NCBI GenBank assembly: GCA_016190625.1
Contig: JACPQF010000084.1
Coordinates: forward strand, 1 to 36,239
Length of the DNA: 36,239 bases
Reading direction: 5' to 3'
Origin: Chloroflexota bacterium
GTDB taxonomy: Bacteria > Chloroflexota > Dehalococcoidia > JACPQF01
Shown: positions 26,189 to 35,000 of the stretch, piece after piece
Numbering within the stretch: position 1 is the first letter of the stretch
How the letters are laid out: each line of letters begins with the position of its first letter
Program-made: the position numbers and the translations under genes
The notes under the pieces: generated by a model
Database searches by the model: none
Seen by the model: the letters and a program-made list of their open reading frames with translations, nothing else
Told to the model about the DNA's origin: nothing

Positions 26189-26976
26189 TACGATGCTTGC
26201 GCCCTCTCTCGCTGCCTTTCGCGGTCCAGGCTGGCCTTCAACAAGCCCATGAGGTCTTTGACCACGGCCTCCTCAGGTTTCTTGGCAACCCGAATCGGCG
26301 GCTGGCCCTTGACCTTGGCGTCGATCACGCGCTTGAGTTCGTCCGCGTAGGAATCTCGATGTTTCTCGGGTTCGAACGCCGCGGTCAACTGCTCGATCAG
26401 CGCCACCGCAAGGTCTACCTCCTTGCGAGGCGTCTGAGCGGATTCGATCTTCAGTTGTTCAGGTTTTCGTATCTCCTGATGGAACCTGAGCTGATTCAGC
26501 ACGATCAGATTGCCCTGCGGCTTGATGGCGGCTAAATGCTCCTTATTGCTCAAGACAAACCTGGCAACTCCTACCTTTTTGGACTCCTTCAAAGCTTCAC
26601 GGAGCAATACATAGGCCTTGCTGGCGCCCTTGTCAGGCTCGAGGTAGTAGGCCTTTTCGAAGTAGATGCTGTCGATCTCGTTCTCGTAAGCGAACTGGAG
26701 TATTTCAATGATCTTGGCTTTGGTAGGGGAGACCAGCCTGAGATCCTCGTCGGTTACAATCACGTACTCGCCCTTGTCGAATTCGAACCCCCGAACTATC
26801 TCGGCCTGCTCCAGTTCCCGTCCCTCTACCGAGCACAGCTTGGCGTACCTGATTCTTGCCATATCTCGCTCATGTAGGAGGTCAAAACTCATCCGACTCT
26901 CTTCGGTTGCTTTGTAAAGCCGGACAGGGATGTTCACCAGACCAAAGCTGATCGACCCGGACCACATTGCTCGCAT
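26188..26976 (-). CDS. ku: Ku DNA end-binding protein
   Basis: The 262-residue protein starts MRAMWSGSISFGLVNIPVRL, the invariant start of bacterial Ku, and contains the core beta-barrel (GFEFDKGEYVIVTDEDL, YYLEPDKGASKAYVLLREAL) and a basic C-terminal tail. It forms a ring-shaped homodimer on broken DNA ends and recruits LigD. I chose the ATG at 26976 because GGAAGAAGG lies about 9 bases upstream; a longer frame to 27108 would add 44 residues unlike any Ku. The TAA stop shares one base with the ligD ATG. A sequence resembling a sigma54 promoter lies about 50 bp upstream. Confidence 0.96.
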   Translation of the reverse strand: MRAMWSGSISFGLVNIPVRLYKATEESRMSFDLLHERDMARIRYAKLCSVEGRELEQAEIVRGFEFDKGEYVIVTDEDLRLVSPTKAKIIEILQFAYENEIDSIYFEKAYYLEPDKGASKAYVLLREALKESKKVGVARFVLSNKEHLAAIKPQGNLIVLNQLRFHQEIRKPEQLKIESAQTPRKEVDLAVALIEQLTAAFEPEKHRDSYADELKRVIDAKVKGQPPIRVAKKPEEAVVKDLMGLLKASLDRERQRERAQAS

Positions 26977-27027
26977 GCTAATCGCCTTCTTCCTAAACCC
27001 GGTAGTCCAGTCCGGAGACAGGATGTC

Positions 27028-27042
27028 GCAAATACTGTGCCA
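27028..27042 (-). promoter_or_regulatory. Sigma54-like -24/-12 element upstream of ku
   Basis: On the minus strand TGGCAC (27042-27037), AGTAT and TTGC (27031-27028) match the TGGCAC-N5-TTGC consensus exactly and would start transcription about 40 nt before the ku ATG. No enhancer-binding regulator or rpoN is visible, and sigma54 use in this lineage is uncertain, so chance is possible. Confidence 0.3.
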
Positions 27043-27100
27043 GAATGGGGCGGCATCGAGAATGTGCCGATTGAGCTGTGCCGGTGACAACGGACGCGAA

Positions 27101-27123
27101 CGTGGCACTTGGCATGTGCCACG
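27101..27123. repeat. 8-bp palindrome between ku and the DUF5343 gene
   Basis: CGTGGCAC (27101-27108) and GTGCCACG (27116-27123) form a perfect stem with a 7-nt loop just after the DUF5343 stop. No T-run follows on either strand, so it could be an operator or a weak terminator. Confidence 0.5.
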
Positions 27124-27130
27124 AGCGAAG

Positions 27131-27835
27131 CTATTCGTCCACGACTTCGACCATCAAATCGACGGCTGAGGCAATGGCCTGAAACCACTTCTGCCGCTTC
27201 TGCTTGCTCCACCTGGCGCTGGCTGGCAACTGCTGCACGAGGGCCGAGACGATGCCATAGTCGAAAGAGGGCGGCTCTACCTCAGAAAAGCTACCAGGCA
27301 AAGTCACTGAGGGACTCGAAGACCGCGCCGCTGCGGTGGGAGCGGGGGTATTGCGCGACCTGGCGTTCGGCCGGATACCGACCTGGGCCGTCGGCCGGCC
27401 CACTTTCCTGCCGGTTAACCCGGCCTCGCGGCAAAGTGCAAGAAAGAGGGCTACCATTCGGCTGCGCTGCGAATCTGGCTGGTAGCGGCGAAAAGCGTCG
27501 GTGATGACATCCGGGGAATCGAGGGTCGGATCGACGATGGCAAACACCGGCCTATAGGCAGCCCGCACCATCTCGGCCAGTGACTTCCGATACTCCTCCG
27601 CCGTTGCCGCTCCGATTCTATCCAGCAGCCCGGTTCGACGACTATCCTCGCCGATCAGCCCGAGGAACCTCAGCGCTCGCAGTGTCCTCGGCACGTTGCC
27701 CGACGGTACGCCGATTTGCTGCAGCACCTCTGGACCGACAACCTCGGGCAGGCCTCGCTCCCGTCTGCGACGAATGAAGTCCAGCACGTTTTTTGGCGCC
27801 GCGTACGGCGCATAATCGCGCGTGACATTGGACAT
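27131..27835 (-). CDS. DUF5343 domain-containing protein
   Basis: The product (234 aa from MSNVTRDYAPYAAPKNVLDF) shows the DUF5343 pattern: YAAPKNVLDFIRRRRERGLP, GVPSGNVPRTLRALRFLGLI, then the AAYRPVFAIVD and RYQPDSQRSRMVALFLALCREAG segments. The N-terminal half looks like a winged helix-turn-helix. A Pro/Ser/Ala-rich linker and a short C-terminal helical region (LVQQLPASARWSKQKRQKWF) follow. I prefer the ATG at 27835 (weak GGTGGA upstream) because the ATG at 27868 would leave a leader of only about 7 nt. The function of the family is not established; a DNA-binding or defence-related role is conceivable. It precedes ku on the same strand by about 155 bp. Confidence 0.82.
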   Translation of the reverse strand: MSNVTRDYAPYAAPKNVLDFIRRRRERGLPEVVGPEVLQQIGVPSGNVPRTLRALRFLGLIGEDSRRTGLLDRIGAATAEEYRKSLAEMVRAAYRPVFAIVDPTLDSPDVITDAFRRYQPDSQRSRMVALFLALCREAGLTGRKVGRPTAQVGIRPNARSRNTPAPTAAARSSSPSVTLPGSFSEVEPPSFDYGIVSALVQQLPASARWSKQKRQKWFQAIASAVDLMVEVVDE

Positions 27836-27880
27836 GCGCCATTCCACCGATGTAACACTAGCACACATTGTGCCAATTCC

Positions 27881-27909
27881 ATCGTAGCACCGATTCTGTC
27901 ACATGTCAA
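27881..27909 (-). promoter_or_regulatory. Promoter of the DUF5343 gene
   Basis: On the minus strand TTGACA (27909-27904) and TACGAT (27886-27881) are separated by 17 nt. The -35 is perfect and the -10 matches four of six. Transcription would start near 27875. Confidence 0.6.
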
Positions 27910-28222
27910 AAGGCGCTAGTTGTTCGGAAATTCAACTCTAATCTTCAGAATTAAATGCCGTAGTTTCTTCAGAGCTGCTTGTCGCTGTTGTGATCCACAA
28001 AGTGGAGGTGGAACCGAGGCCAGGGAACTTGAGAAACTGGAGGACTACTGACTACCCATTGACAAGAACGTCTGATTGTGCTATAAGAAGGCGCGCTGGC
28101 TCCTGCACAAGCGCCGGTCTCAGTTCCTCATTCTGGGCATGCGTGTTCAGTCGTCGTCGGCGCTCGCGCCCGGCAGCCGCATTGGGCCATCGTCTAGCGC
28201 AGCACTTCGAGGAGAGTGGAAG
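27910..28222. other. Intergenic region upstream of the surface protein
   Basis: No gene is supported. A possible promoter reads TTGACA (28058-28063, in CATTGACAAG) and, about 16 nt on, TGTGCTATAA. The SD GAGGAGAG (28209-28216) precedes the surface-protein ATG at 28223. Confidence 0.45.
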
Positions 28223-28477
28223 ATGAACAAAACGGCGAAAGCCTTGGTCACAGTGGGGGCGCCTTTCCTAGCGATTATCCTGGCTTTCAACTCGCTAATC
28301 ACCGCCCCGCCGCCGACGGTTTCGGCAGCGACGCTCATCGTCTCCTGCTTGCCTAATCCGGCCAGCACCGGCCAACAGGTTACCTGCACTGGCACCAGAA
28401 TCGAAGGTGGCAACCAGTCAGTTAGGTTTATAATCGGCGCCCAGTATTTCGGCGCACAAGGCTACCTCAAACACTAA
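28223..28477 (+). pseudogene. Signal peptide and N-terminus of the surface protein, before frameshift
   Basis: From the ATG at 28223 (good SD) the frame encodes a signal peptide, MNKTAKALVTVGAPFLAIIL with a likely cut after TVSAA, and the start of a mature domain (LIVSCLPNPASTGQQVTCTG, VRFIIGAQYFGAQ). It ends at a TAA at 28475-28477. The other frame continues the domain exactly after FGAQ with ATSNTNNQYSQTSSFSTAGT. Removing one G from the GG at 28460-28461 fuses the two into a 1671-residue protein. The lesion could be a real one-base insertion or an assembly error. Confidence 0.8.
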
Positions 28478-28544
28478 CAACCAGTACAGCCAGACTTCTT
28501 CCTTTTCCACCGCCGGCACCTATACAATTGAGTTTTGGTATGGG

Positions 28545-31500
28545 TTGGAGGGCCACGCTGACACAACCGTGCAAGTGAACGCCTCGCCCACGGCCACGGC
28601 AACGAGCACGCCAGCGGCAACAAGCACGCCGGTGCCTACGAGCACGCCGACGGCGACAAGCACGCCGACCCCCGTGGACACGACGACGAACGTCACCTCT
28701 TCGTCAAACCCCTCGACCTACGGAAGCTCGGTTACCTTCACGGCGCACGTGAGCTCGAGCGGCCCCACGCCGACCGGCAACGCGACGTTCACGATCGACG
28801 GCGCCACGGCGGGGACGGTCGCGTTAAACGGCTCGGGCGACGCCGCCTACACGACCTCCTCGCTCGCCGTCGGTCTCCACACGGTGTCGGCCACCTATGG
28901 CGGCGATAGCCGCTCCAAAGGCAGCAGCGGTTCATTGTCCGGCGGGCAGACGGTGAACAAGGCCACCCCGACGATCAACTGGTCTAACCCGGCTGCCATC
29001 ACGTACGGGACGAGGCTGAGCGCCACCCAGCTCAGCGCCAGCACTTCGGTCGGTGGCACCTTCTCCTACTCGCCGGTCTCGGGCACCGCGCTCAGCGCCG
29101 GCAGCAGCCAGGCGCTGCAGGTGACCTTCAACCCGTCTGACTCGAGTAATTACAACTCCAACTCGGCCACGGTGTACATCAACGTCGACAAAGCGCCGCT
29201 CACGATCACGGCCACCGATCAGTTCAAGACCTATGGCGCCACGGCCGATCTCGGCGCCACGGCCTTCATTTCCAACGGCTTGCAGTACAGCGACTCCCTC
29301 AGCAGCGTGACGCTGACGAGCACGGGGGCCATCAGCACCGCCGTGGCGGCCACCTACGCGATCGCGCCGTCCGACGCCGTGGGCAGCGGGCTGAGCAACT
29401 ACAACATCAGCTACGTCAATGGCACGTTGACGGTGAACAAGGCCGGGACCACGACCAGCGTCGTCGTGCAGCCTTTTTCCATCGACGTGGACGCGGACCA
29501 GGACTCGTCGGTCTACGGCTACCCCGTCATGTTCACGGCGACGGTGAGCGCCAACTCGCCCGTGCCCGCCCCGCCGACCGGCGTCGTGACGTTCACGTTC
29601 GACAACTTGGATCGCGGGGCGCCGGTGGCAGAATGGGCGATGCGACCCCCCCAAACCCAGTCGGTCGTGACCGGCACGCTGTCGAATGGCATCGCCAGTG
29701 GTGTGTACGCCTGGCTGGGCGCTAGCGACACCGTATCGCATTCGGTGGACGTGAATTACGGCGGCGACGGCAACTTCCTCACCAGCTACGGCTCCCTGGC
29801 CGGCGGCCTCATGGTCGATCAGGATAGCACGACGGTCGCCGTCGGCTCGTCGGCGAGGCCTTCGGTCTACGGGGAATCCGTCACGTTCAGGGCGAGGGTG
29901 AGCGCCAACTCGCCGGGCGACGGGACGCCGACCGGCACGGCGACCTTTTACATCGACGACAGCTCGGCGACGAGCCCGCTGGTCGACGGCGTGGCAACCT
30001 ACACGACCTCGACGCTGGCCGTCGGTACCCACCCGGTGCAGGCCCATTACAGCGGCGACAACAATTTCTTCGCCAGTCGCTTCTGGCTGGTCGGCGGGCA
30101 GACGGTGAATCAGGATACGACGCAGGTTGGCATCAGCTCGTCGGCGAACCCCTCGACGTACAGCCAATCCATCACGCTGACGGCCACCGTGAGCGCCGAC
30201 GAGCCGGGGTCCGGGACGCCGACCGGCGCCGTGACGTTCACGATCGACGGCTCCACCGTGGCCACGAGCTCGCTGGCCAACGGCGTCGCGACCTACGTGA
30301 CCTCGACGCTCACCGCGGTCTCGCACCCGGTGGCGGTCGCCTACAGCGGCGATGGCAACTTCATCGACAGCAGCGGCTCGTCGTCTCAGCTCGTGAACCG
30401 GGCGAATCCGGTCATCACGTGGGCGAACCCGGCCGCTATCCCCTATGGAACGCCGCTGAGCGCCACGCAGCTCGACGCGACCGGCTCGGTCCCCGGCACG
30501 TTCACCTACAATCCGCTTGCGGGCACGGTGCTCGGCGCGGGCGCGGGCCAGACGCTGACCGCGACGCTGGCGCCAAGCGATACGTTGAACTACAACACGG
30601 TCACGCAGACCGCGAGCATCACCATCACCCAGGTGCCGCTGACGATCACCGCCGACAGCAAGAGCATGACTTACGGCGGACCGGCGCCTAGCCTGACCTA
30701 CACGGCGACAGGCTTCGTGAACAATGATACAGTGGCCAGCTTGACTACAGCGCCGACGTTGACCACCGTGCCGTTCACCAGCGTGGTGGGCAGCTACGCG
30801 ATCACGCCGTCTAACGCGGTCGATCCGAACTACGCGTTTACTTACGTCACCGGAACGCTTAGCATCGGAACGGCGCCGTTGACGATCACCGCCGCGAATC
30901 AATCCAAGACCTACGGCGCCACCGCCAATCTCGGCGCCACGGCCTTTACTCCCAGCGGCTTGCAGTTCAGCGACTCCGTCGGCAGCGTGACGCTGACGAG
31001 CACGGGTGCCATCAGCACCGCTGTGGCGGCCACCTACGCGATCACGCCGTCCAACGCCGTGGGCAGCGGGCTGAGCAACTACACCATCACCTTTGACAAC
31101 GGCACGCTGACGGTCGACAAGGCCGGCACGACAGCGAGCGTCGTCGTGCAGCCTTCCCTGCCGAATGTTCACGCCGACTGGCAGTCGTCAGTCTACGGCT
31201 ACCCCGTCATGTTCACGGCGACGGTGAGCGCCAACTCGCCCGTGCCCGCCCCGCCCACCGGCGTCGCGACGTTCACGTTCGGCGACGGGGCTCCCCACGC
31301 GCCGGTGGCAGAATTGCTGGGGCTACCTCCGAGCCAGTCGATCGTGACCGGCACGTTGTCGAATGGCGTCGCCACGGGTGTGTACGCCTGGTTGGGCGCC
31401 GCCGGCTTGCCGCATACGGTGGACGTGAATTACGGCGGCGACGGCAACTTCCTCAGCAGCGACGGCTCTCTGGCCGGCGGCGTGAGGGTCGATCGGGACG

Positions 31501-33239
31501 GGACGAACGTCGTCGTCACCTCGTCGGCGAACGCGTCGTCTTATGGGGAGACCGTCGTGCTGACGGCGACGGTGAACGCCAACTGGCCAGGCGGCGGCAC
31601 GCCGACCGGCACCGTCGTCTTTCACGTCGACGGCGCCCCGACGACGATTTTCCTGCCCAATGGCGTGGCCACTTACACGATGGCGGCGCCGTCCGTCGGC
31701 ACACATCCGGTATCGGTTGACTACAGTGGCGACAGCAACTTCATCTTCAGCAGCGGCTCGCTGTCGGGCGGGCAGGTCGTCGCCAGGGCAAACCCGACGA
31801 TCACCTGGGCGAATCCGGCCGACATCGTCTACGGTACGGCGCTGAGCGCCACGCAGCTCAACGCTACCGCCTCGGTCTCGGGCACGTTCGTCTACACGCC
31901 CGCCTTGGGCACGGTGCTGAGTCCGGGCGCCAGCCAGCCGCTGACTGTGACTTTCACGCCGACGGACGCGGAGGCGTATAACGTGGTGACCCGCACCGTC
32001 TATATCACCGTCACGGCGCCGAATCTCGGCGCATCCACCGAATCCGCCAGCCCGGCCGCGGTGACGCCGGGTGGCTCGGTCACCTATACTATCGTCCTAT
32101 CGAACAGCGGCGATGGCAATGCCAGCAGCGCCCGCGTCACCGATACGCTGCCCGCTGGCCTGACCTACACCTCGTCGTCGGCCACCTCGGGCACGCCCGC
32201 TTACGGCGGCGGCGCGGTCACCTGGACGGGCGCCGTGAGCGCAGGCTCGGCGGTCACGCTGACCATTAGCGTCAGCGTGGACGTGCCACGGGCCAACGGA
32301 ACGATTATCACCAATACGGTTAGCATCGACGATGGTTACGGCACCATCACGGATAGGTCGGCCGCCGTCACGATCACGAGTGCGCCCGACCTGTCCGGCT
32401 CGAGTGTAACCGCGAGCGCGACCAACGTGGCGAAAGGCGATCTGCTGACCTACACGATCACCGTGACCGACACCGGCACGGACAACGCACCCGGAGCGAG
32501 CGTGGTGGATGCGCTGCCGTCGCAGTTGACGTTCGTGAGCGCCAGCGCCAGCAGCGGGCCAGTGCCGACTTTCAGTGGCAGCAGCCTTAACTGGAGCGGG
32601 GCTGTCACCGTCGGCACACCCGTGACAATCAGTATCAGCGCAACGGTCAACAACAGCGTGCCCAATAACTCGTCGATCACCAACACCGTCGTGATTAGCG
32701 ACGGCGTGGGGAGCAGGGTGAGCCGGTCGGCGGCGGTGTACGTGCTGCCGGCGCCGGTCAGCGGCAACGTGTATCCAATTGGCGGCGGGACGATAACCGG
32801 GACGCTGAGCGTGACGGGTGGGACGACGGTCGCGATTTCGTTCCCGACCGGGGCGGTGAGCCAGACTATCACCGTGGTGTTCACGCCGACGCTTTCATGT
32901 CCGGCCGGTAGTCTGAGGGTCTTGGACAACTGCTTCCTGCTGGAGGCGCACGACAACAGCGGCAACGTCATCAACCACTTTACAACGTCGTACACAATCA
33001 CGGTCCATTACACGGCGGCTGACATAGTGGGCACATTTGAGGACAGCTTGAGGCTCTATTACTATAATGAAGCGAGCAGCCAGTGGGTGGCGCTGGCGAC
33101 GACAGTGGACAAGGTGAACAAGATACTGACGGCGACGGTCGATCACACGACGAGATTCACCGTGATGGGCAACACGCAATACCGGATTCGGCTGTTCCCG
33201 ATACTCAAGAACTACCCTCTCATCCTGTCATCCCCTTAG
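28545..33239 (+). CDS. Large secreted Ig-like/MBG/DUF11 repeat surface protein
   Basis: The 1564-residue frame starts (TTG, no SD) inside a domain, since it is really the continuation of the frame at 28223. After a Thr/Pro/Ala-rich linker it contains bacterial Ig-like domains (SSSNPSTYGSSVTFTAHVSS, PTGNATFTIDG, GLHTVSATYGGD; about five copies), MBG-type domains (ITYGTRLSATQLSAS; LTITATDQFKTYGATADLGA; about six copies), two DUF11-type domains (TPGGSVTYTIVLSNSGDGNA; LLTYTITVTDTGTDNAPGAS) and a C-terminal beta domain ending RLFPILKNYPLILSSP, an ending common in exported Chloroflexota proteins. No LPxTG or membrane anchor is seen. It is probably an adhesin or cell-surface layer component. Confidence 0.85.
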   Translation: MEGHADTTVQVNASPTATATSTPAATSTPVPTSTPTATSTPTPVDTTTNVTSSSNPSTYGSSVTFTAHVSSSGPTPTGNATFTIDGATAGTVALNGSGDAAYTTSSLAVGLHTVSATYGGDSRSKGSSGSLSGGQTVNKATPTINWSNPAAITYGTRLSATQLSASTSVGGTFSYSPVSGTALSAGSSQALQVTFNPSDSSNYNSNSATVYINVDKAPLTITATDQFKTYGATADLGATAFISNGLQYSDSLSSVTLTSTGAISTAVAATYAIAPSDAVGSGLSNYNISYVNGTLTVNKAGTTTSVVVQPFSIDVDADQDSSVYGYPVMFTATVSANSPVPAPPTGVVTFTFDNLDRGAPVAEWAMRPPQTQSVVTGTLSNGIASGVYAWLGASDTVSHSVDVNYGGDGNFLTSYGSLAGGLMVDQDSTTVAVGSSARPSVYGESVTFRARVSANSPGDGTPTGTATFYIDDSSATSPLVDGVATYTTSTLAVGTHPVQAHYSGDNNFFASRFWLVGGQTVNQDTTQVGISSSANPSTYSQSITLTATVSADEPGSGTPTGAVTFTIDGSTVATSSLANGVATYVTSTLTAVSHPVAVAYSGDGNFIDSSGSSSQLVNRANPVITWANPAAIPYGTPLSATQLDATGSVPGTFTYNPLAGTVLGAGAGQTLTATLAPSDTLNYNTVTQTASITITQVPLTITADSKSMTYGGPAPSLTYTATGFVNNDTVASLTTAPTLTTVPFTSVVGSYAITPSNAVDPNYAFTYVTGTLSIGTAPLTITAANQSKTYGATANLGATAFTPSGLQFSDSVGSVTLTSTGAISTAVAATYAITPSNAVGSGLSNYTITFDNGTLTVDKAGTTASVVVQPSLPNVHADWQSSVYGYPVMFTATVSANSPVPAPPTGVATFTFGDGAPHAPVAELLGLPPSQSIVTGTLSNGVATGVYAWLGAAGLPHTVDVNYGGDGNFLSSDGSLAGGVRVDRDGTNVVVTSSANASSYGETVVLTATVNANWPGGGTPTGTVVFHVDGAPTTIFLPNGVATYTMAAPSVGTHPVSVDYSGDSNFIFSSGSLSGGQVVARANPTITWANPADIVYGTALSATQLNATASVSGTFVYTPALGTVLSPGASQPLTVTFTPTDAEAYNVVTRTVYITVTAPNLGASTESASPAAVTPGGSVTYTIVLSNSGDGNASSARVTDTLPAGLTYTSSSATSGTPAYGGGAVTWTGAVSAGSAVTLTISVSVDVPRANGTIITNTVSIDDGYGTITDRSAAVTITSAPDLSGSSVTASATNVAKGDLLTYTITVTDTGTDNAPGASVVDALPSQLTFVSASASSGPVPTFSGSSLNWSGAVTVGTPVTISISATVNNSVPNNSSITNTVVISDGVGSRVSRSAAVYVLPAPVSGNVYPIGGGTITGTLSVTGGTTVAISFPTGAVSQTITVVFTPTLSCPAGSLRVLDNCFLLEAHDNSGNVINHFTTSYTITVHYTAADIVGTFEDSLRLYYYNEASSQWVALATTVDKVNKILTATVDHTTRFTVMGNTQYRIRLFPILKNYPLILSSP
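29193..31494 (+). repeat. Internal duplication in the surface-protein gene
   Basis: A block of about 620 bp (29193-29820) recurs at 30873-31494, offset by 1680 bp for most of its length with a small length difference near the end. Stretches of more than 60 bp are identical (for example around 29521 and 31201). The block covers an MBG-type domain and an Ig-like domain. Confidence 0.8.
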
Positions 33240-33553
33240 AGCCCACCGTCAGCATCTACACAGTCCAATCCGGCGATAGCTTCAGCCTGATCGCCCAGCG
33301 ATTGCTCGGCGACGCCTCTCTCTGGACCCAAATCTGAGAGGCTAGCCGCAACCGGGCTATGGGCAATGGCCTGAGCTTCACCAACCCGAGCGTCATTTAT
33401 CCCGGCTGGGAGCTGGTCGTCCCCGGTCCCGGCTCTGCTTCTGTCTCCTCTGTCCCGGTGGAGGCGGCAAGGACCATCCTTCTCGGAAGAACTGGCCGCC
33501 CAGCTCTGGCGACGCACACCGTCGTCTCGGGGGACTCGCTCCCAAATCCGTGA
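33240..33553 (+). pseudogene. LysM-domain gene fragment with internal stop
   Basis: In one frame the sequence reads a LysM domain: VSIYTVQSGDSFSLIAQRLL, GDASLWTQI, then a TGA (33335-33337), then EASRNRAMGNGLSF and VIYPGWELVVPG. The TGA sits inside the domain. A second LysM begins (THTVVSGDSL) and stops at 33553. No start codon or SD belongs to this piece, and it follows the surface protein stop at once in another frame. It is a decayed fragment of a peptidoglycan-binding or spacer protein. Confidence 0.75.
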
Positions 33554-33866
33554 GTAGACACGTGAACTAGGTTGGTGGTGTGGTTGCTGTACGCTGAGAA
33601 ACTTCCGTAAGAGGTCATTCGTAGGAGTTTGGGGCCTGCTCGGAGAGAGTGGATGAGTCTAACAGGCGGCAAAACGGTCATGAAAACGTGATCTGTACAT
33701 AGCAAAGCTTGGCCCGGCCTAACGACCGGACCTCGAGGAAGGACGCCACCTCGAACACTACGTCCAGACGACTTGGGCAAGTCGGCGTCGTCCCGGGCGA
33801 AGCACCATCCCTTTCACCCTGCTGATTATTCGCATGAACTTGCGGCGGGCATGATGCACTACGCCA
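33554..33866. other. No recognisable gene
   Basis: I see no gene, RNA or clear repeat in this stretch between the LysM and NHL fragments. It is probably degraded coding DNA. Confidence 0.4.
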
Positions 33867-34232
33867 ATGGCTACCTCCACGCCAACCGAAACGGCCACAG
33901 CTAGTGCCACGCCGACCGATACCGCGACGCCGACTGCTACCGATACACCAACCAACACCTCGACCCTGACACCAGCACGCCGACCGCCACGCCCACGGAT
34001 ACGGCGACGCCAACCACAACGCCGACCAACACTCGCACCTCGACGCCGACGACTACACCGACGAATACGTCTACCTCGACGCCCACACGTACGCCGACCA
34101 GCACGCCAACAACATGTGGTGACGCTTGTGTCCTCCGGACTACAAAACGCGACCGGCGTGGCGGTGGATAGCAGCGGCAACGTCTACATCGCCGATTACG
34201 GCAATAGCGCCATCAAGGAGTGGATACCGTGA
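33867..34232 (+). pseudogene. Thr/Pro linker and NHL-repeat gene fragment with two frameshifts
   Basis: The frame opens with a TP-rich linker (MATSTPTETATASATPTDTA). It then turns into Arg/Pro-rich nonsense near 33975 while the TP pattern continues in another frame (TSTPTATPTDTATPTTTPTN). Near 34115 the first frame becomes meaningful again as an NHL blade: GLQNATGVAVDSSGNVYIAD, then YGNSAIKEW, and stops at 34232. Two compensating frame changes and the lack of further blades mark it as debris of an NHL propeller protein, perhaps once a kinase ectodomain. Confidence 0.7.
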
Positions 34233-34380
34233 AAAGCGGCCCGGCCATCGGCGGACCTGAGAAGCGTCTGGGCGCGCGGAATAGCAGGCGGAAAAGGAAT
34301 CACCCCTGGGGGCAAAGAGCGCCGCAGACGGCCCTATCGTACTGGCACCACGCAGAGAACGTACTCCATAGACTATCGGG

Positions 34381-34611
34381 GAGGTCGAGCAGCATTTCCT
34401 AGACCTTTTGAGCACTAATGTCCAGTTGCAGACCGGCAACCCAAGAGCGCTGCAGATTCGTCTCGGCCACGCCTCGCCAGTTATGACGATGCGCTATCTG
34501 TCGACCCTTACCGCCGAGGATGTCCTGCGTATTCGGCAGCAGGGTCGACTTCTCTCGCTAGCAACTTATGGGCAAGTCGAGAAGGTCGGAATGCTAGGGA
34601 GCCATAGATGA
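34381..34611 (+). pseudogene. C-terminal fragment of a tyrosine recombinase
   Basis: The open frame (from about 34372, after a TAG at 34369) reads LQTGNPRALQIRLGHASPVM, then TMRYLSTLTAEDVLRIRQQG. LGHASP with a following Tyr in MRYLS matches the end of the catalytic domain of tyrosine recombinases/integrases. The Arg-containing N-terminal part of the catalytic domain is missing. The stop overlaps the next start (ATGA, 34608-34611), so the two fragments once formed an operon. Confidence 0.6.
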
Positions 34612-34751
34612 CCGAGGCGCAGCCGACAACTCGCCCACGGTCCTTGGCCGGGCCGACCGAGGCCGACCGCGCGTTGGCGCTTGAGCGCTTTCATCTCCTC
34701 CGTCCCCACCTGCAAGAGGGCGTGCCCTTCTCATTGGCATGCCAGGCCTAG
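34608..34751 (+). pseudogene. N-terminal fragment of a Mu-type DDE transposase
   Basis: A 47-residue frame (start MTEAQPTTRPRSLAGPTEAD, then ALALERFHLLRPHLQEGVPF) resembles the N-terminus of Mu/Tn7-like DDE transposases that lie next to integrases. It ends at a TAG just where the helix-turn-helix would begin, and nothing of the catalytic core follows. Confidence 0.5.
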
Positions 34752-34960
34752 AGAAGCGGCTAGCCCGCTACGCTCAGTTCTATAACGCTTGACCACCTGG
34801 ATCCCGACACTATATAATGGCCCTAAAAGCCTGGTTGAAGGTTGGCCTTCTCCATTGCTTGACGAGCTCTCTCGTCGCTGCTTGAGGAATCGTCTTTGAT
34901 CATTCGCTTCTGCCCAGCACCGATTAATTATGTCAGTTTGGAAGGCGATGGTAATGACTA
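34752..34960. other. Spacer between transposase fragment and IS630 element
   Basis: No gene is supported. Frames here are interrupted by stops and show no family resemblance; the DNA is probably the degraded remainder of the transposase gene. Confidence 0.4.
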
Positions 34961-35000
34961 AGTACACCATTTCATAAATACGGTCACGTAATTGTCCATG

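Noticed and set aside
24941-26350. Plus-strand open frames opposite ligD and ku
   Set aside because: They are antisense shadows of well-recognised NHEJ proteins.
28932-31172. Long minus-strand open frame (746 codons) opposite the surface-protein gene
   Set aside because: It is the Arg/Gly/Val-rich antisense of repetitive Thr/Ser/Ala codons, has no family resemblance and lies opposite clearly recognisable Ig-like and MBG domains.
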